Notes under the pieces: generated by a model
Told to the model about the DNA's origin: nothing
Database searches by the model: none
The model's input: the letters and a program-made list of their open reading frames with translations, nothing else
Source of the DNA: Granulosicoccaceae sp. 1_MG-2023
Lineage (GTDB): Bacteria > Pseudomonadota > Gammaproteobacteria > Granulosicoccales > Granulosicoccaceae
DNA length: 64,000 nt
Assembly (NCBI GenBank): GCA_030546905.1
Contig: JAUOPI010000001.1
Location: forward strand, 307,766-371,765
Direction of reading: 5' to 3'
Shown here: one piece after another, positions 61,092 to 64,000 of the stretch
Position numbering within the stretch: position 1 is the first letter of the stretch
How the letters are laid out: the number at the start of each line of letters is the position of its first letter
Made by a program: the position numbers and the translations under genes

Positions 61092-62045
61092 TCAGGAGGC
61101 GTCCGGGCTGCGGTAAGCGTAAGTGGTGTTAAAGCAATAGATCATCCAGTCGCCGGCTGAGATGGGTTCGTAGCGCGGTTGTTCGCCGGGCGGGCAGCAA
61201 TTGGGCAGGCAGCTGACCTCGGTATCGAAGTCCGGCTCGACAAAAAACGGCATCGACATGCGCGCGCTGCCACTCGGACTGAACACGCGGTGCGGGGTGG
61301 ACTTGTAACGGTCGTTCGACCAGCGTGCCATCATATTGCCGATATTGATCACAAACGAATCCTCAATCGGCGGTGCATCGATCCATTCACCGTCCACGCC
61401 CTGCACCTGCAGACCGCCGATTTCGTCCTGCCAGAGAATCGTAATACAACCGTAGTCCGTATGTGCACCGGCACTGACACGGCGTTCGCCTTCGATTTCC
61501 GGGTAGTTCAAAAAACGCAATACGCTGAGCGGGTGGGCGAATTTGTCGTCAAAAAAATCCGCATCAAGCCCCAGGGCGACGGCCAGTGCGCTGAGGACTT
61601 TTTTACCCAGCGCCAGCATATCCCAATAGTGTTGTTCGACTTTCTCCTGGAAATCCGGTAGCGCCTGCGGGTATTGATTCGGACCGTAAAGCGGCCGCTC
61701 AGGCCCGACCAGCGGGTGATCCGCCGGCAGATTCAGCGCCATATCAAATGATTCTTTGCAGTCAAAAGGATTGTCCGGATCAAGCTGCTCCGAGGCGCTA
61801 TGCCCCCAGCCACGGTGATTGGCGGAATGGCGGATATCGATTTTCTGTTTTTCCGACTCCGGCAGGGCAAAAAACGCATTCGCCAGACTGCGGATCTCGC
61901 GGATGCGCTCGCGGCTGATCGGGTGGCCGGTGATATAGAAAAAGCCGCTTTCCCGACAGGCTTTATCGATAGCGTCGGCGACCTGTTTTATGGCGCCGGG
62001 GTCAGACTTGTAAAGTGGTGAAATGTCTATCAGTGGAATGTTCAT
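61092..62045 (-). CDS. 2-oxoglutarate/Fe(II) oxygenase, IPNS family
   Basis: 317 residues, second member of this family in the window. DIOX_N region IPLIDISPLYK...GFFYITGHPIS; metal ligands in GAHTDYGCITIL (His, Asp) and STPHRVFS (His), with the 2-oxoglutarate Arg-Ser pair in SARMSMPFF. ATG 62045 with AGAGG. It lies 66 bases downstream of the BMP-type binding protein and is probably co-transcribed, suggesting its substrate is the imported compound (nucleoside or purine class is typical for BMP proteins). Confidence 0.88.
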   Translation of the reverse strand: MNIPLIDISPLYKSDPGAIKQVADAIDKACRESGFFYITGHPISRERIREIRSLANAFFALPESEKQKIDIRHSANHRGWGHSASEQLDPDNPFDCKESFDMALNLPADHPLVGPERPLYGPNQYPQALPDFQEKVEQHYWDMLALGKKVLSALAVALGLDADFFDDKFAHPLSVLRFLNYPEIEGERRVSAGAHTDYGCITILWQDEIGGLQVQGVDGEWIDAPPIEDSFVINIGNMMARWSNDRYKSTPHRVFSPSGSARMSMPFFVEPDFDTEVSCLPNCCPPGEQPRYEPISAGDWMIYCFNTTYAYRSPDAS

Positions 62046-62111
62046 AGCAGTTGCCTCTGCGGCAAGGCCCGCCCCGACGGGGGCGGGCAAAGAAGTGTGA
62101 GCCTGCGGCGC

Positions 62112-63203
62112 TTATTGCGGGATATCGCCGACCACGCCTTCGACATACCAGTTCATTTTTTCCAGCTCCGCAAAAGTCATGCGGGTGCCTTCCGGTACGC
62201 GTAGCTCGCCTTTGTTGTCTGTAAGCGGACCGGTAAAGGGATACACGCTGCCGTCCTTGATACCGGCAATCAGCTCCTCGGCGTGAGCGATCACGTCGGC
62301 CGGGATGCTTTCGTTAAAACCGGGGATCACGATCGCGCCTTCCTTCATGCCTTCAACAGCGGCGCCGGATTCCCAGGTGCCGTCCATTACGGCTTTTGTG
62401 GTTTCGATATAGTAGGGCGCCCAATCATCAACCACGGACAGCAGATGTGCGTTCGGGCCGAAGGATGACATGTCCGAAGCCTGGCCGACCGCATACTTGC
62501 CACGGCGTTCTGCCGCCTGCATGGCCGCCGGGCTGTCGGTGTGCTGAAGAATCACGTCCACGCCCTGATCCATCATGGCATTGGCCGCATCGGCCTCTTT
62601 ACCCGGATCAAACCAACTGCTGACCCAGATAATCATGAGCTCAGCGTCGGGGTTGTATTTGTTCAGCGCAAGCTGCACGGCATTAATATCGCGGATCACC
62701 TCCGGAATCGGAAACGAGGCGATATAGCCGATCTTGTTGGTTTTGGTTACCTGTGAGGCGACATAGCCGGCGACATAACGGCCTTCGTAGGTGGTTGAAA
62801 CATAAGTACCGAGGTTCTTCGCGGTCTTGTATCCCGTGGCATGTTCGAACACCACATCCGGGTAGCGCTTGGCCACTTTGACTGTAGGATTCATAAAGCC
62901 AAACGAGGTGGTGAAAATGAGCTTATGGCCGGTTTTGGCAAGATTATTAATCACGCGCTCGGCATCAGCGCCTTCAGCCACGTTTTCAACATAGGTGGTG
63001 CTGACCTTGTCACCGAATTCCCTCTCAACCGCGAGCCTTCCCTGATCGTGCTGATAGCTCCAGCCGTGATCACCGATCGGGCCGACATAAACAAAGCCCA
63101 CTTTGAAAGGATCATCTGCCAATACAGCTGTGTTACCAAAAGCGGCCAAACCGAGACCGGCGGTCAGGCCGGCGATAAGTTTATGAAATCGACGTCGTTG
63201 CAT
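62112..63203 (-). CDS. BMP-family ABC substrate-binding protein
   Basis: 363 residues of the basic-membrane-protein (PnrA-like) group, which binds nucleosides, purines or related rings. The N-terminus MQRRRFHKLIAG has a twin-arginine pattern before a hydrophobic stretch and ALAD-type cleavage. Family blocks: VGFVYVGPIGDHGWSYQHDQG, FTTSFGFMNP, VASQVTKTNKIGYIASFPIPEV, DVILQHTDSPAAMQAAE. GGAG ribosome site. No permease or ATPase genes of the usual BMP importer follow. Confidence 0.92.
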   Translation of the reverse strand: MQRRRFHKLIAGLTAGLGLAAFGNTAVLADDPFKVGFVYVGPIGDHGWSYQHDQGRLAVEREFGDKVSTTYVENVAEGADAERVINNLAKTGHKLIFTTSFGFMNPTVKVAKRYPDVVFEHATGYKTAKNLGTYVSTTYEGRYVAGYVASQVTKTNKIGYIASFPIPEVIRDINAVQLALNKYNPDAELMIIWVSSWFDPGKEADAANAMMDQGVDVILQHTDSPAAMQAAERRGKYAVGQASDMSSFGPNAHLLSVVDDWAPYYIETTKAVMDGTWESGAAVEGMKEGAIVIPGFNESIPADVIAHAEELIAGIKDGSVYPFTGPLTDNKGELRVPEGTRMTFAELEKMNWYVEGVVGDIPQ

Positions 63204-63461
63204 GCGTCTTCTCCGGAAGAGTCAGTGGGAGTGCGGTGGCGAAATGCCGCCGGAATATTGTCTCCTTGATATGGCAAAAAACTGTCCAATCATGATTTCC
63301 TTTGTGATCAAGGGATTAGGACAAGCAGACCGTTAAAAGCATCAGTATACGCACTGTCATGGAGCGCATCTCGCCCTACAATAGCGCGAACCGGGGCTGA
63401 AGGGCTGAAGGGTAGATGGGATAGAGGTGGCCAGGCTTGCCATTCAACCCCGCCGTCCGCT
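63204..63461. other. upstream region of the BMP/oxygenase genes
   Basis: About 250 bases holding the minus-strand promoter region for the binding-protein gene; no gene or motif recognised. Confidence 0.4.
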
Positions 63462-63930
63462 GTAGGAGCGGCCATGGCCGCGACCTGCGGGGGCGGGACT
63501 TGGCACCGTTGGTCGCCTGCATGCAGCTGTAGGAGCGGCTATAGCCGCGACATACGGTCCCGTCCGGGACACCTTCGGTCGCCTGCATGCAGGCTCCTAT
63601 AAACCACCTGTAGGAGCGGCCATGGCCGCGACCTGTGGAGGCGGGATTTGGGACCGCGGGTCGCCTGTATACAGGCTCCTACAGGGGACATCTGTGGGAG
63701 CGGCTATAGCCGCGACATCCCAGACCCGACCACAACACCTTCGGTCGCCTGCATGCAGGCTCCTACAAACCACCTGTAGGAGCGGCCATGGCCGCGACCT
63801 GCGGAGGCGGAATTTGGCACCGCCGGTCGCCTGTATACAGGCTCCTACAGGGAACATCTGTGGGAGCGGCTATAGCCGCGACATACGGAACCGTCCGGGA
63901 CACCGTTGGTCGCCTGCGTGCAGGCTCCTT
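63462..63930. repeat. second REP/BIME array
   Basis: About twelve palindromic elements alternating between two types: GTAGGAGCGGCCATGGCCGCGACC or GTGGGAGCGGCTATAGCCGCGACA, and GGTCGCCTG(CATG/TATA)CAGGCTCCTAC. Larger periods begin at 63462, 63610 and 63776 (148 and 166 bases). The remaining 63931-64000 carries no feature. Confidence 0.9.
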
Positions 63931-64000
63931 GTATCTCTCCAGATATCCGGTAAAGCTAACCGGGTGTCATTGTGGGTCGGTGAGCCTGTCCCGCTCCTTG

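Overview
The window looks like a chromosomal segment of a moderately GC-rich, aerobic, probably free-living gammaproteobacterium. The evidence is a quinoprotein alcohol dehydrogenase very close in motif content to Pseudomonas ExaA, proteobacterial housekeeping genes (aroQ, trmJ, galE, tag, aidB, msrA, tpm), dense uptake and catabolism genes, and arrays of REP/BIME-type palindromes of the GTAGGAGCGGC...GCCGC type. I see no rRNA, tRNA, phage, insertion sequence or CRISPR array. Taxonomy is inferred from gene content only.

Layout. 0-13 kb: mixed single genes: ZIP metal transporter, aroQ, patatin, Nudix, cupin, DUF1643, a thioesterase remnant, a PQ-loop-like membrane protein, an MFS carrier, a Cys-rich ArsP-like permease divergent from an ArsR regulator with palindromic operators, SIMPL, a PCu(A)C copper chaperone, an HD protein and a creatininase-family hydrolase. 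13.9-21.9 kb: a LysR-controlled catabolic cluster (ureohydrolase, xylose-isomerase-like TIM barrel, 2-oxoglutarate/Fe(II) oxygenase, amino-acid-type binding protein, fused permease-ATPase, class II aldolase, 2-hydroxyacid reductase) whose gene combination I cannot match to a named pathway. 21.9-31.3 kb: a MarR/siderophore-interacting reductase pair, trmJ, a FadR/GntR-controlled four-gene amino-acid-type ABC importer, a histidine phosphatase that appears to start at CTG, and an acyl-CoA ligase.

31.3-40.7 kb: a membrane-tethered WYL-like protein, a degenerate cupredoxin-like secreted protein, a MoxY-like kinase and response regulator, a secreted pentapeptide protein, the ExaA-type dehydrogenase, a NERD-helicase and periplasmic MsrA. 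40.8-48.1 kb: EamA exporter and AraC-alkyltransferase fusion, CBS protein, DUF2270, then a FeeM/LuxI-like acyltransferase 10 bases upstream of a 697-residue multi-TM histidine kinase, a possible signal synthase and sensor pair. 48.5-57.9 kb: galE, then one long operon tpm, a 30-residue membrane peptide, XpaC-like, TelA, SPFH-GYF, zinc-ribbon and PqiA-like, consistent with toxic-anion or membrane stress; then aidB and tag.

57.9-64 kb: a five-copy 96-base REP array, a translationally coupled doxX operon, a thioredoxin-like protein, a lipoprotein, and a second 2OG/Fe(II) oxygenase paired with a BMP-family binding protein, followed by a second REP array.

Best candidates for undescribed biology are the acyltransferase-kinase pair (44643-47406), the oxygenase/ureohydrolase catabolic cluster (14922-21878), the tpm-to-pqiA operon (49824-55527), and the CTG-initiated histidine phosphatase (28954).
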